Assembly: GCA_963846635.1 (NCBI GenBank)
Contig: CAWJXM010000007.1
Span: 1 to 64,000 of the forward strand
Direction of reading: 5' to 3'
From: AP-15 sp963846635
GTDB lineage: Bacteria; Pseudomonadota; Alphaproteobacteria; ATCC43930; CGMCC-115725
Length of the DNA stretch: 64,000 nt
A program made the position numbers and the translations under genes. Shown here piece by piece: positions 19,325-28,305 of this stretch; within the stretch, counting starts at the first letter, position 1; each line of letters opens with the position of its first letter. A model generated the notes under the pieces. That model saw only the letters and a list, made by a program, of their open reading frames with translations. It was not told the origin of the DNA and ran no database searches.

Positions 19325-20251
19325 TCAGGCCGCTGCAGCCGCCTCGGCCTTGATCTGATCGAGCAGGCGCGCGGCCTCGCTGCCCTGGATGCGGGCGATG
19401 TCGTCCTGATATTTCAGCAACACGCCCAAAGTGTCGTTGATCGCCTGCGGCGTCAGTTCGAGCACATCCAATTGCATCAGCGCCTCGGTCCAGTCGATGG
19501 TCTCGGCGATACCAGGCAATTTGAAGAGATCCATGCCACGCAGCTTTTGGACAAACCCAACGACTTGGCGCGACAGATGCTCGGCGGCACCGGGCGCCTT
19601 GCGCTTCAATATTTCCATTTCTCGGACCGCGGTCGGGTAATCGACCCAATAATAAAAGCAGCGTCGCTTCAGAGCATCGTGGATCTCGCGTGTTCGGTTT
19701 GAGGTGATGATAACGATCGGCGGATGTTCGGCGCGGATCGTGCCGATTTCCGGGATCGTTACCTGATAGTCCGATAGGATCTCGAGAAGAAAAGCCTCGA
19801 ACGGTTCATCGGTGCGGTCGAGCTCATCGATCAGCAACACCGGCGCGCCGGAGATGTCCGGCTCCAAGGCCTGTAACAACGGGCGCTTGATCAGAAACCG
19901 GTCGGAAAAAATTGTGCTCTCGATTTCGCCACGGTCTTCCTCAGCCGCCTCAGCGAGCCGGATTTCGATCATCTGCCGGGCATAATCCCACTCATATACC
20001 GCCGAAGCGACGTCGAGCCCCTCATAACATTGCAACCGGATCAGCCGGCGCCGCAATGCGGTCGCGAGGACCTTGGCAATTTCGGTTTTGCCGACGCCGG
20101 CCTCGCCTTCAAGAAACAGCGGCCGATTCAAATGCAACGCCAGATGGACCGCGGTCGCTAAGCTGCGATCGGCGATGTAATCGGCGCTGCCCAGCATCGC
20201 GAGCGTGGCATCGACGGTGGTGGGGAGTTTGATCGAGTTGACAACATCCAT
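19325..20251 (-). CDS. MoxR-family AAA+ ATPase (CoxD-like)
   Basis: AAA+ chaperone-like ATPase of 308 aa. Walker A is EGEAGVGKTEIAK (about 48-60), Walker B is VLLIDELDRTDEPFEAFLLE (about 146-165), sensor 1 is IVIITSNRTREIHDALKRRC and the C-terminal lid is present. It is the first gene of the operon moxR-coxE-xdhC-xdhC-moeA/mocA; with the VWA partner it is expected to remodel a molybdenum hydroxylase. The best start is ATG 20251. Confidence 0.88.
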   Translation of the reverse strand: MDVVNSIKLPTTVDATLAMLGSADYIADRSLATAVHLALHLNRPLFLEGEAGVGKTEIAKVLATALRRRLIRLQCYEGLDVASAVYEWDYARQMIEIRLAEAAEEDRGEIESTIFSDRFLIKRPLLQALEPDISGAPVLLIDELDRTDEPFEAFLLEILSDYQVTIPEIGTIRAEHPPIVIITSNRTREIHDALKRRCFYYWVDYPTAVREMEILKRKAPGAAEHLSRQVVGFVQKLRGMDLFKLPGIAETIDWTEALMQLDVLELTPQAINDTLGVLLKYQDDIARIQGSEAARLLDQIKAEAAAAA

Positions 20252-20280
20252 CGCGGCAGAATTCCGATCGCAACAAAATT

Positions 20281-20302
20281 CCCTCTCGCCAGCGGGAGAG
20301 GG
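20281..20302. repeat. REP-like palindrome upstream of the moxR operon
   Basis: CCCTCTCGCCAGCGGGAGAGGG: a 7-bp stem around GCCAGCGG, 30 bases upstream of the MoxR start. Similar to the palindrome within the VWA gene. The remaining 20303-20548 has no recognised gene. Confidence 0.6.
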
Positions 20303-20548
20303 CGGATAGCCGATGCGGGCCGGTAGCCGTACCGGTCCGCCACTGCAGTAAATTTAGGGGCTTCGACGGGCCGCCGCCACCCGACGGATTGACATACCTT
20401 ACCTTTGATTAACCGCGCTCGGCGTCGGGGCGCTCGTATCGCTTGCTTCAGAAGTCATCTTGACGATTCCCGACGGTCCTCGCGCTCGCATGGTGTCGAG
20501 GCACATTTGGCTTAATGATAATTTTTTCGTTTGAGGGAGAAGATGACG

Positions 20549-21739
20549 TCACAGCACGCCTTTCTCACGGAGGGCGGTGAGGTCGGCGGCGGTGACGCCG
20601 AGGCGGCCAAAGATTTCGGCGTTATGCTGGCCGAGCTTGGGGGCGACGGTGCGCACACGGATCGCATCGTCGATCTTAATCGGGGTGCGAATATGCGGCA
20701 CGTTGCCCAACTCCGTGTCGCTCACATATTGCACGAGCCCGCGATGACGAACCTGCGGGTCGGCGAACATCTGTGCGTAATTGTAAACGGGGCCGCACGG
20801 CACGCCGGCGGCTTCGAGCGCCGCAACCCAATGCTCGGTCGTGCCGGTCGCGAGCACGTCTTCCATAACAGCTTCAAGGGTGACGCGATTGGCCATGCGC
20901 TGCTGGTTTGTCGCAAAGCGCGGATCTTGGCACCATTCGGGATGGCCCAGCGCCGCCGCGCAGCGTTGCCATATCGCCTCTCCAGCCGCTCCGATCATCA
21001 GATAGCCGTCCTTGGTCTTCATGCGCTGATAGGGAGCGTTCTGACGATGACGCGAGCCTTGACGGGTCGGCTCTTGGTGGTCGGCGAGCCATTGCGCCGA
21101 GGTCCATGAACTGAAGCCGATCGCGGTCTCCAATAATGAGCATTGGACGAGCCGTCCCTTGCCGGTGCGCTCGCGCTCATAAAGTGCCGCGAGGATACCC
21201 TGCACGGCCCACATGCCGGTGCCGAGATCGCAGATCGGCAGACCGACCGAGGTCGGCGGGCCATCCGGCTCTCCGGTCACGTGCATGATGCCGCCCATCC
21301 CTTGCGCGATCAGGTCGAAGCCGCCGCGCCCGGCAGAGGGTCCGTCATAGCCGAGCCCTGAGAGCTGGGCATAAATCAGCTGCGGGTTGACCTGACTCAG
21401 ATCCTCATAGCCTAGCCCGGCGCGCGGCATCACATTCGGGCGGTAATTCTCGACCAGCACGTCGACGCGCTCGACGAGGCGCAGAAACAACGCCTTGCCC
21501 TCGGGCGCCTTGTAATCGAGGGTAATGCCCTTTTTGTTGCGATTGATGTAGCGGAAGTACGGATTGCGCTCGCTGCCGTCGCCCCAGGCGCGCACCAAAT
21601 CCCCTCTGCCCGGGCGTTCGAGCTTTATGACCTCGGCCCCCATATCGGCGAGGATCATCGTGCAGAAGGGTCCCGCCATGTGCTCGGTCAGATCGAGCAC
21701 CTTTACATCTGCGAGCGGGCCGCGATCGGAATCACTCAT
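20549..21739 (-). CDS. CaiB/BaiF family (class III) CoA transferase
   Basis: Full-length class III CoA transferase, 396 aa: VKVLDLTEHMAGPFCTMILADMGAEVIKLE near the start, the RNKKGITLDYK motif, catalytic Asp expected in LPICDLGTGMWAVQGILAAL (about 169), GGFDLIAQGMGGIMHVTG. It transfers CoA between acyl groups; the acceptor is unknown. It sits upstream (same strand) of nothing obvious and downstream of an enoyl-CoA hydratase gene (62-base gap), so the two probably form a small acyl-CoA operon. Confidence 0.88.
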   Translation of the reverse strand: MSDSDRGPLADVKVLDLTEHMAGPFCTMILADMGAEVIKLERPGRGDLVRAWGDGSERNPYFRYINRNKKGITLDYKAPEGKALFLRLVERVDVLVENYRPNVMPRAGLGYEDLSQVNPQLIYAQLSGLGYDGPSAGRGGFDLIAQGMGGIMHVTGEPDGPPTSVGLPICDLGTGMWAVQGILAALYERERTGKGRLVQCSLLETAIGFSSWTSAQWLADHQEPTRQGSRHRQNAPYQRMKTKDGYLMIGAAGEAIWQRCAAALGHPEWCQDPRFATNQQRMANRVTLEAVMEDVLATGTTEHWVAALEAAGVPCGPVYNYAQMFADPQVRHRGLVQYVSDTELGNVPHIRTPIKIDDAIRVRTVAPKLGQHNAEIFGRLGVTAADLTALREKGVL

Positions 21740-21801
21740 CGCCGTTTCTCCTTCGTCTTACCAGCGAAGGCTTGACCTGCGCCGGGATGACGAATGTGTG
21801 C

Positions 21802-22605
21802 TCAGCCCTTGAGCAACTCGATCGTTGGCAGGCGATAGCGGTCTTGTGGGTCGTCCCAGCCCTTGAAATTGGGCGGGCGCTTTTCGGCAAAAGCGGCGCG
21901 CGACTCGATCAGATCGCTTTTGGCGCCGTGTTCGCGCAGCGTCACCGCAAGGCTCTGCTGCTCGGGCGAAGGTGTCGGGCGCATCTGGCGCATCATATGA
22001 ACGGTGTTGACCCGCGAGGCGGGCGGCAAGGTCAGCAAATGCTCAGCCATCGCGATCGCACTCGGGATCAGCTGATCGGGATCGACGAGGCGGTTTAAAA
22101 ACCCGATCTCATAAAACCGCTCGGCCGTGAAGCGAAAGCCCAGCGCCATCTCCATCGCGATCGGATAGGGCAGATTGGCGATATGCCCGTGATTGTAGCC
22201 GCCTAATAGCCAGCGCTTTGCCTCCGAGACCTCGAACACCGCCCCCTTTGCCGCAACCCGCAGATCGGTACGCTCGACCAGCATAAAGCCGCCGCCCATT
22301 GCATAGCCGTTGACCGCGGCGATAACCGGCTTTTCGAGCGCGCCGGTCATGAACGGGTCTTCGATGTCGGGCCGTCTGCCGCCCGGCTGCCCGGCAGCAA
22401 GCGATTCCTTCATGTCCTCGCCAGCGCAAAAGGCGCGGCCGGCGCCGGTAAAGATCGCGACCTCCAGATCGTTTGAACGGCGAAATTCGGTCCAGGTCTC
22501 GGCGAGGCGGGTGCGCATCTCGTGACTGAGCGCGTTGAGCCGCTCCGGCCGGTTCATCCGCACGATGAGGATCTGTCCGTGACGCTCGGTCTCGACAACG
22601 GCCAT
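21802..22605 (-). CDS. Enoyl-CoA hydratase/isomerase (crotonase) family protein
   Basis: Crotonase fold protein, 267 aa from ATG 22605. The oxyanion-hole segments are TGAGRAFCAGEDMKESLAAG (about 64-83) and VNGYAMGGGFMLVERTDLRVAA. The Glu usual at the second catalytic position can be read in LVERTD, but the exact activity (hydratase or isomerase) cannot be fixed. An upstream extension in frame is possible but lacks the family pattern. The MmgE/PrpD gene is divergent, 87 bases away. Confidence 0.85.
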   Translation of the reverse strand: MAVVETERHGQILIVRMNRPERLNALSHEMRTRLAETWTEFRRSNDLEVAIFTGAGRAFCAGEDMKESLAAGQPGGRRPDIEDPFMTGALEKPVIAAVNGYAMGGGFMLVERTDLRVAAKGAVFEVSEAKRWLLGGYNHGHIANLPYPIAMEMALGFRFTAERFYEIGFLNRLVDPDQLIPSAIAMAEHLLTLPPASRVNTVHMMRQMRPTPSPEQQSLAVTLREHGAKSDLIESRAAFAEKRPPNFKGWDDPQDRYRLPTIELLKG

Positions 22606-22692
22606 CGGTTTGTTCCTTCTCCAATCGCGTGACGCTGCGGGCCCGGCAAGGCTACCATCGCTGCCCCGCCGTCCGCGAGGAGTTCCGCAAAG

Positions 22693-24052
22693 ATGGGTCA
22701 ACAGATCGAAAGACTGGCGCAATTCGTCGCCGAGGCACGGTGGGAGGATGTGCCTGAGCCGGTGCGCAACCATGCAAAGCTGGTGCTGCTCGACACCCTC
22801 GGCGTGATCCTGGCGGGCTCACTGCGGCCGGAAGTGGCGGCGCTGCGCCAGCAAATGGCGGCGGGTGCAACCGGCAGCGGCGCCACGGTCTATGCACCAG
22901 GCTGGCCCGAAGCCGATCCGCGCACCGCGGCCTTGCTGAACGGCATTGCCGGGCGCTCGATCGAATTGTGCGAGGGGCTGCGGTTTGTGTCGGGCCAGGC
23001 GGCGATGCAGGTCTTGCCTGGGGTGCTCGCGGTCGGCGAACACGCCGGCCGTTCGGGCCGCGACATATTGACGGCTTTGGTGCTCGGCTACGATGTCGTC
23101 GCGCGCATCGCCGGCGGGTTCACGCCGCGGCCATTGGCACATCAAAACGGGCAAGTGTCGTTACTGGCAGCGGCCGCCGCCGGGGCCAGACTGCGCGGGC
23201 TCGATGCCGCCGGGATCAGCCTTTCGATGCGCATCGCCACGGTGCTGATGCTGACGCCGAGCTATACCAATGCAGTTGCCGGCGCCACCGCGCTCAATAT
23301 CGCCGGCGGCATGAGCGGGTTTGCCGCAGCCTTCGCGCCGGAACTGGCATTAGCCGGCTTCACCGCCCAGACCGATGCGGTCGAGGAGGCGCTGACCAAC
23401 CTCATCGGCGATGGATTTAGCCCCGATCGGGTATTGGACGAGCTGGGCTCGGTCTGGCACATCACCCGCAATTATTTCCGGCTTTACGCGTGCTGCAATC
23501 CGATCCACCCGGCACTCGATTGCCTCTCGGCGGCATTGCAGGAACTGCGGCCGCGTCCCGCAGAAATCGAGCGCATCGAGGTTGCAACCTATCGCTTTGC
23601 CGCAGTCATGCGGAACCCGGCGCCCCCAAATTATTTCGCCTCGAAATATTCGCTGCCGCATGCGGCAGCGGTGATGGCGGTGCGCGGCAGTGCCGGCTTT
23701 GTAGCACTCGACGATACCGCATTGCAGGACCCGGTTATTGCGGCATTGCGGACGCGCGTGCATGTCAGTGAGGACCCGGCGATGAGCGCAGTGGCGCCGC
23801 GACTGCGCCCGGCGCGCGTTACCCTGACCTTGGCCGACGGGCGCCAGGTCACGCATTCCCGCGACAGCCATCGCGGCGACTTCCAGGACCCGTTCAGCGA
23901 GGCGGAGACTCCGCGGCAAATTCCGCGAATTGGCCGGGGTTGTGCTGAGTGCCGAAGGTGCCTCGGCAGTCGAGCGCGCCCTCGATCATTGCGAGGAATG
24001 GCGGGACGTCCGCGAACTGACCACATTGCTGCGCCAATATGGCCGCGCGTGA
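22693..24052 (+). pseudogene. MmgE/PrpD family protein, frameshifted near the C-terminus
   Basis: 2-Methylcitrate dehydratase-like protein: HAKLVLLDTLGVILAGS near the start, LVLGYDVVARIAGGF, KLYACCNPIHPALD-like segment (here RLYACCNPIHPALDC) and KYSLPHAAAV. After DFQDPFSEAE (near 23908) one extra base shifts the frame; the expected C-terminus (LRGKFRELAGVVLS...LRQYGRA, stop at 24052) is intact in the next frame. The interval is one base over 453 codons. Probably functional if the extra base is a sequencing error. Confidence 0.8.
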
Positions 24053-24187
24053 GATTATTATTCCGGGATGGCAGGCGCGGAAGCCAGGAACGCCCGCATT
24101 ACTTATTTCTGTCCATCTCGATACCCATGTCTGCACGCAACCCCCGGCGGTCGGTGACCGATCGCGGCGACAAAGGAGAACTGGAGA

Positions 24188-24742
24188 GTGACTGCATTGC
24201 CATCCGATTCGGAAATTTTGGAACATCACTATCGCTATGAGCTGGACATGCTTGCCAACACCTATCGATTGCTTGATGATTTACGAATTCAGCAGAATGC
24301 GTTAATCGAGTCTTTCTGTATACGCGCTCGTAATTTGGTTGAATTTTTCTGCAAAAAAGATAAAGGTGGAAAATATACGGAAGAGAGCTACGTGCCATTT
24401 GGTAGTAATAAACCTCAAATTGACAAGCTCAACATTCTTATAAATCAACAGATATCTCATTTGGATGTTAAGAAACGAACCGTTGATGACGGTGAAAAAC
24501 TCTCTGGTAAGGAATTCTCTGAATTAATTACGATTATCAGCGCAGAAACGATTGAATTTCGGAAACATCTTAAACCATCCTATCGGGGAATGAGCATAGA
24601 GGTAATCATGCAGCAGCAGATTCCGCGTGGTCCGTCGGCATTGGCTCAAAATCTCCCTACTTCAGCACCGACAGCCCCATTCGCATCAACCACAACGACA
24701 CCAACAGCCCTCGTCCTCCCGCGCAATAGGATTGCTGAGTGA
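24188..24742 (+). CDS. Hypothetical protein, AT-richer than surroundings
   Basis: I do not recognise a named family. The 184-residue product starts at GTG 24188 after AAAGGAGAACTGGAGA. It is helical and charged, with a segment IESFCIRARNLVEFFCKK (about 39-56) reminiscent of all-helical HEPN-type or abortive-infection proteins, but without an RxxxxH motif. The last 40 residues are a Thr/Pro/Ala-rich tail. Base composition is clearly lower in GC than neighbours, suggesting recent acquisition. It converges on the molybdenum hydroxylase gene; the ends overlap only because that gene is frameshifted. Confidence 0.6.
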   Translation: MTALPSDSEILEHHYRYELDMLANTYRLLDDLRIQQNALIESFCIRARNLVEFFCKKDKGGKYTEESYVPFGSNKPQIDKLNILINQQISHLDVKKRTVDDGEKLSGKEFSELITIISAETIEFRKHLKPSYRGMSIEVIMQQQIPRGPSALAQNLPTSAPTAPFASTTTTPTALVLPRNRIAE

Positions 24743-26890
24743 GGGACACCGCTCCACCACTACAAGTTCAATAGCGCGGCCATGACGCGCTCTCGGGTTA
24801 AGGGCAGGTCGCGCAGCCTCGCACCGAGCGCCATGTGCCACGGCGTTGCCGATGGCGGCGACAGTCGGGCCGCCCGCCGCCTCGCCGACGCCGAGCGGCG
24901 GCAGATCGGCAGCCGCACCCACAAGCTCGACCGTGACCTCGGGCACTTCGGTGAAGCGCAGTACCGGGTAGCCCTCCCAATCGCGCGAGCTGATCCCGAC
25001 GGTGTCGAGCCGCACGCCTTCCTTTAGCGCCCAGCTCGCGGCCTGGAGGATGCCGCCTTCGAGCTGGTTGATCGCCCCATCGGGGTTGATCACGAGCCCG
25101 GCATCGCAAGCGCACCACACCCGCGTCAGGCGTACCTGTTCGTCGACCTCGACTTCGGCGACGACCGCAGCATAGGCGGCCATGTTTTTGTAACGGGCGA
25201 AGCCGATCCCACGGCCCTGGCCGGTGCCGGACGGCAACGCCGTCTGCCAGCCGCTGATCCGCGCCGCATGCTCAACCACGGCCCGGGCGCGTGCGTCGGG
25301 CAACACCGAAAGCCGGTAGGCGACCGGGTCCTCTCCGGAGCGCTCGGCCAACTCGTCGATCGCGGACTCGATCGCGAAGACGTTGAGTGTGGCGCCGAGA
25401 CCGCGCAACGACGAGGTGCGCACCGGCGTCTCGGGGATCAAATGATGGACGATGCGCTTGGCCGCAAAGCCGTAAAGCGGCTCGCCATTGCGCGTGCCCG
25501 CACCGGGCGGGTTTGACAACTCGGTGGCAGGGGGTGCGGGCGGCGGGTCGGGCAGCGCCTCGGCCGCCAGCAGATTGCCACCGCCGCCCGGCCGGCTGCT
25601 GTGCCGGCCGCTCCAGATCTCGGTCGTCCAGTCGGCCGGCCGGCCGGCCTCATCGAGGGCGGCTCGCGCGGTCACGACCATCGCCGGGCTGACCGGCTCG
25701 AAGCCGAACTCCTCTTCGCGCCGCCAGCGCACTCGGACCGGCTTGCCCGAGGTCTGCATCGCGATGACCGCGGCATCGGTCGCGGCATCGTCGGCGCCGT
25801 TGTGGCCGTAGCAGCCCGGCCCCTGCACATGTCTGACCGAGATCATCGCCGGGTCGAGCTTTAGGGTGCGGGCGAGCGCATCGCGCAGCGGGAACACTCC
25901 TTGCGAATGCGTCCACACTTCGAGCCGCCCATCCCGATAAAGCGCCACCCCGCAGGACGGGGCCACCGAGGCATGCGCGATATGCATGCGCGTATAAGTC
26001 GCCTCGTACCGGTTTGCTGCCGGGGTCGGCGCCGGCGACGGCGGGGCGCCGACGACGCGATCGATCGCGGGCTGCTGCAAAAGCCAGCGCGCCTCTTCCT
26101 GAAACGGGTTGATCGGGTCGAGGCCGTCCCAGGCGACATGGCTCGACGCCACCGCCGCAACCGCTTCGACGACGGTTTCGTCGGGGCCGGTTATCGCGAG
26201 AAAATTGCCGTTGCGGATGATCTCGATCGGCCCCTTCGCCGTCCGCCTCAAAGCGGCTTCGTCAACAGCTTTTAGCGTTGCGCCGCGCCGCGGTTGGCGC
26301 ACAACGCGCGCGTGCAGCATGCCGTCGAGCGCCATGTCGTGCAAAAAGATCGGTTCGCCAAACACTTTGGCAGCGAGGTCGACGCGCGGCGCGTTGGTCC
26401 CGACGATGCGCCTGGGTCCCGATGTCCTGGTTGATGCAGCCCCCCGGGCGGGGCGTGCGAGATCGACCGCCGCGGCAAGCGACCAGTAGTCATGTCCGGT
26501 AGGCTCGCCGCGATGAGTGATGGCGCCGTCTTCGACCGCGAGATCGGCGCGCGAATAACCAAGGGCCGCCGCGGCGTGGTCGAGAAAGGCCGCGCGCACC
26601 TCGGCGCAGGCCAGGCGCAACGCGACGCCGCCGAATTGGATCGATTGGCTGCCCGCGGTGTAGCCCTCATTCGGGGTCAAATCGGTGTCGCCGGAGCGCA
26701 GCAAGATACGCTCGAGCCTCACCCCAAGCTCCTCGGCCGCGATCTGGCGCATCGCAGTCAAGACCCCTTGCCCGATCTCGACCCGGCCAGTCGAGACCGT
26801 CACGCGGCCCGGCTCGCCAAACCCGACCCAGCGATCAAGCCGAGGGTTCGCGGCAAGCAGCGGCGGCAATCCGGGTGCGGCGGCGCTCAC
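24686..26890 (-). CDS. Xanthine dehydrogenase family molybdopterin-binding (large) subunit
   Basis: Large subunit of a two-subunit molybdenum hydroxylase (isoquinoline oxidoreductase/aldehyde dehydrogenase type), about 710 aa. Visible blocks: GRVEIGQGVLTAMRQIAAEELG, SRVVGTNAPRVDLAAKVFGEP-like segment, VRHVQGPGCYGHNGADDAATDA, RTSSLRGLGATLNVFAIESAIDELAE, and near the C-terminus GVGEAAGGPTVAAIGNAVAHG with the catalytic Glu in GVGEAA. One extra base near 24835 shifts the last 23 codons; the ancestral end (RLRDLPLTRERVMAALLNL, stop at 24760-24762) is intact in the next frame. Start ATG overlaps the iron-sulfur subunit stop (ATGA). Confidence 0.85.
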   Translation of the reverse strand: MSAAAPGLPPLLAANPRLDRWVGFGEPGRVTVSTGRVEIGQGVLTAMRQIAAEELGVRLERILLRSGDTDLTPNEGYTAGSQSIQFGGVALRLACAEVRAAFLDHAAAALGYSRADLAVEDGAITHRGEPTGHDYWSLAAAVDLARPARGAASTRTSGPRRIVGTNAPRVDLAAKVFGEPIFLHDMALDGMLHARVVRQPRRGATLKAVDEAALRRTAKGPIEIIRNGNFLAITGPDETVVEAVAAVASSHVAWDGLDPINPFQEEARWLLQQPAIDRVVGAPPSPAPTPAANRYEATYTRMHIAHASVAPSCGVALYRDGRLEVWTHSQGVFPLRDALARTLKLDPAMISVRHVQGPGCYGHNGADDAATDAAVIAMQTSGKPVRVRWRREEEFGFEPVSPAMVVTARAALDEAGRPADWTTEIWSGRHSSRPGGGGNLLAAEALPDPPPAPPATELSNPPGAGTRNGEPLYGFAAKRIVHHLIPETPVRTSSLRGLGATLNVFAIESAIDELAERSGEDPVAYRLSVLPDARARAVVEHAARISGWQTALPSGTGQGRGIGFARYKNMAAYAAVVAEVEVDEQVRLTRVWCACDAGLVINPDGAINQLEGGILQAASWALKEGVRLDTVGISSRDWEGYPVLRFTEVPEVTVELVGAAADLPPLGVGEAAGGPTVAAIGNAVAHGARCEAARPALNPRARHGRAIELVVVERCPSLSNPIAREDEGCWCRCG

Positions 26891-27369
26891 CGCGCACCTC
26901 CTTCCTCGCGCATACGTTCTGCAGCACGCGCTACAGCGCGCAGGATGCGGTTGTGGCTGCCACAGCGGCAGATGTTGTCGTCCAGCGCCTCAGCGATCTC
27001 GCGCCGCGACGGCGCCGGGTTGCGGTCGAGCAAGGCTTTTGCCGAGATCAGGATGCCGGGGAGGCAATAGCCGCACTGGCCCGCCTGCTCGTCGAGAAAG
27101 GCTTGCTGCAGCGGATGCGGGCGTTCGGGCGTGCCGAGCCCTTCGATGGTCAGGATTTGCTTGCCGGTCAGCGTCGATAAGGCCTTGCCGCAAGATTTCT
27201 CGGGCCGACCATCGACGAGCACCATGCAGCAGCCGCATTGTTCGAGGCCGCAACCGAATTTCGTTCCGAAGAGGCCGAGACGATTGCGCAAGATATCGAG
27301 GAGCGGGGTATCGGCATCCGCGCTGACGCTGACCTCGCGTCCGTTCACGATCAGATCGACTGTTGGCAT
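26887..27369 (-). CDS. (2Fe-2S)-binding small subunit of the molybdenum hydroxylase
   Basis: A 160-residue protein with two [2Fe-2S] clusters. The plant-type ferredoxin motif is GCGLEQCGCCMVLVDG...KSC (about 39-60). The C-terminal helical cluster motif is CGYCLPG...CRCGSHNRI (about 98-142). It transfers electrons from the molybdenum cofactor of the overlapping downstream large subunit. No FAD subunit is adjacent, as in isoquinoline 1-oxidoreductase-type enzymes, whose acceptor is often a cytochrome. Confidence 0.9.
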   Translation of the reverse strand: MPTVDLIVNGREVSVSADADTPLLDILRNRLGLFGTKFGCGLEQCGCCMVLVDGRPEKSCGKALSTLTGKQILTIEGLGTPERPHPLQQAFLDEQAGQCGYCLPGILISAKALLDRNPAPSRREIAEALDDNICRCGSHNRILRAVARAAERMREEGGAR

Positions 27370-27525
27370 TCCTGTCTCGCCGGCGGCCGGAAAAACAGGA
27401 CTATATCAGCTGCGGCGGCTGCGGGAATGCTCTGACGCTTTTGCGGCGGTATGGTTCCTTCGTGCCGCCGATAGGCCGTTTCCGAAGATGGGGCGGCAGG
27501 ATCGGCCGCCGCCCTGGTTTGCTAA

Positions 27526-28059
27526 TCAGCTCTGCCTGACCTCGATTTTCTTTGGTTGTCTCTGGGCTTCTGCGGTTTTCGGCATCTCGATCGTCAGCAC
27601 ACCTTTTGAGAAGTCGGCAGAGATCTTGTCACGATCGACACTCGCCGGCAGCTCGAAAGCCCGCTGAAACGAGCCATAGGCGCGTTCCGAGAAATGATAG
27701 TTCTTGTCCTTTTGCTCGCTCTCCTGGCGTTTCTCGCCCTTGAGCACCAGCATGTCGCCGGAAATCGTCAACTCGACATCCTTGGCGTCGAGACCAGGCA
27801 ATTCCGCAGTGATTTTGTACGATTTTTCGTCTTCGCTCATATCGATCGCCGGCACACCAAAGCTGAAAGAGCTCTGCCGCATCGCCGGTCCCATGTCGAA
27901 CATCCGCCGCAAAGAGGGCAAGCCGAAGCTGCCCGAGAAGCGATCGAACAGCCTATCCATCTCGCCGCGGAAGGACTGCCATACATCCGGGACCGCAGGG
28001 GTCGTCCCTTGCGATACCGGTTGCGATGACCTTTTGACTTCGACTGGTGCATCCGCCAT
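27526..28059 (-). CDS. Hsp20/alpha-crystallin small heat-shock protein
   Basis: Small heat-shock protein, 177 aa. The alpha-crystallin domain covers about residues 70-165 (PAIDMSEDEKSYKITAELPG, the LVLKGEKRQE strand, the AYGSFQRAFELPASVD block and FSKGVLTIEMPK with the GxL motif). GGAG stands upstream of ATG 28059, favouring it over the in-frame ATG four codons earlier. A TTGATCCAGCGCAA box lies about 80 bases upstream, so expression under low oxygen by an FNR/FixK-type regulator is plausible. Its role is a holdase for unfolding proteins. Confidence 0.9.
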   Translation of the reverse strand: MADAPVEVKRSSQPVSQGTTPAVPDVWQSFRGEMDRLFDRFSGSFGLPSLRRMFDMGPAMRQSSFSFGVPAIDMSEDEKSYKITAELPGLDAKDVELTISGDMLVLKGEKRQESEQKDKNYHFSERAYGSFQRAFELPASVDRDKISADFSKGVLTIEMPKTAEAQRQPKKIEVRQS

Positions 28060-28138
28060 CACTGTCTCCATCGATGCTTACATTAAAGATGGGCATATGG
28101 CCCGGCGGAGAGGCTAACCTCCACCCGCCGACCGGCCA

Positions 28139-28152
28139 TTGATCCAGCGCAA
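28139..28152 (-). promoter_or_regulatory. FNR/FixK-like box upstream of hsp20
   Basis: TTGATCCAGCGCAA fits TTG(A/C)-N6-(T/G)CAA. It lies 80 bases before the Hsp20 start and shares TTGATCCAG with three other boxes in 31.3-33.5 kb. Confidence 0.6.
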
Positions 28153-28182
28153 TAGAACGCTTCGGCGGTGCAGAGGTTGCCG

Positions 28183-28290
28183 TTATCGTGATTGCCCGTC
28201 GCGTGGCTCATCAAGTTCGAGCCACATCGCGTTCAACACCGCAAACGAGCAGGCAAGGCCGAGGCCGAGGACCCACGAGAAATACCACAT
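28183..28290 (-). CDS. cydX: Cytochrome bd oxidase small subunit CydX
   Basis: A 35-residue ORF starting MWYFSWVLGLGLACSFAVLN followed by AMWLELDE, the canonical CydX pattern: a single transmembrane helix with the conserved Trp-Tyr-Phe start and Glu near the membrane end. AAAGGAGC lies about 10 bases before the ATG at 28290. It follows the cydB stop by 15 bases. CydX stabilises haems of the bd-type quinol oxidase. Confidence 0.93.
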   Translation of the reverse strand: MWYFSWVLGLGLACSFAVLNAMWLELDEPRDGQSR

Positions 28291-28305
28291 CGAAAAGATG
28301 CTCCT

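Noticed and set aside
24686..27369. CO dehydrogenase (coxLS) identity of the molybdenum hydroxylase
   Set aside because: No CoxL active-site signature (AYRCSFR) was seen, the FAD subunit is absent, and the subunit order matches IorAB-type enzymes.
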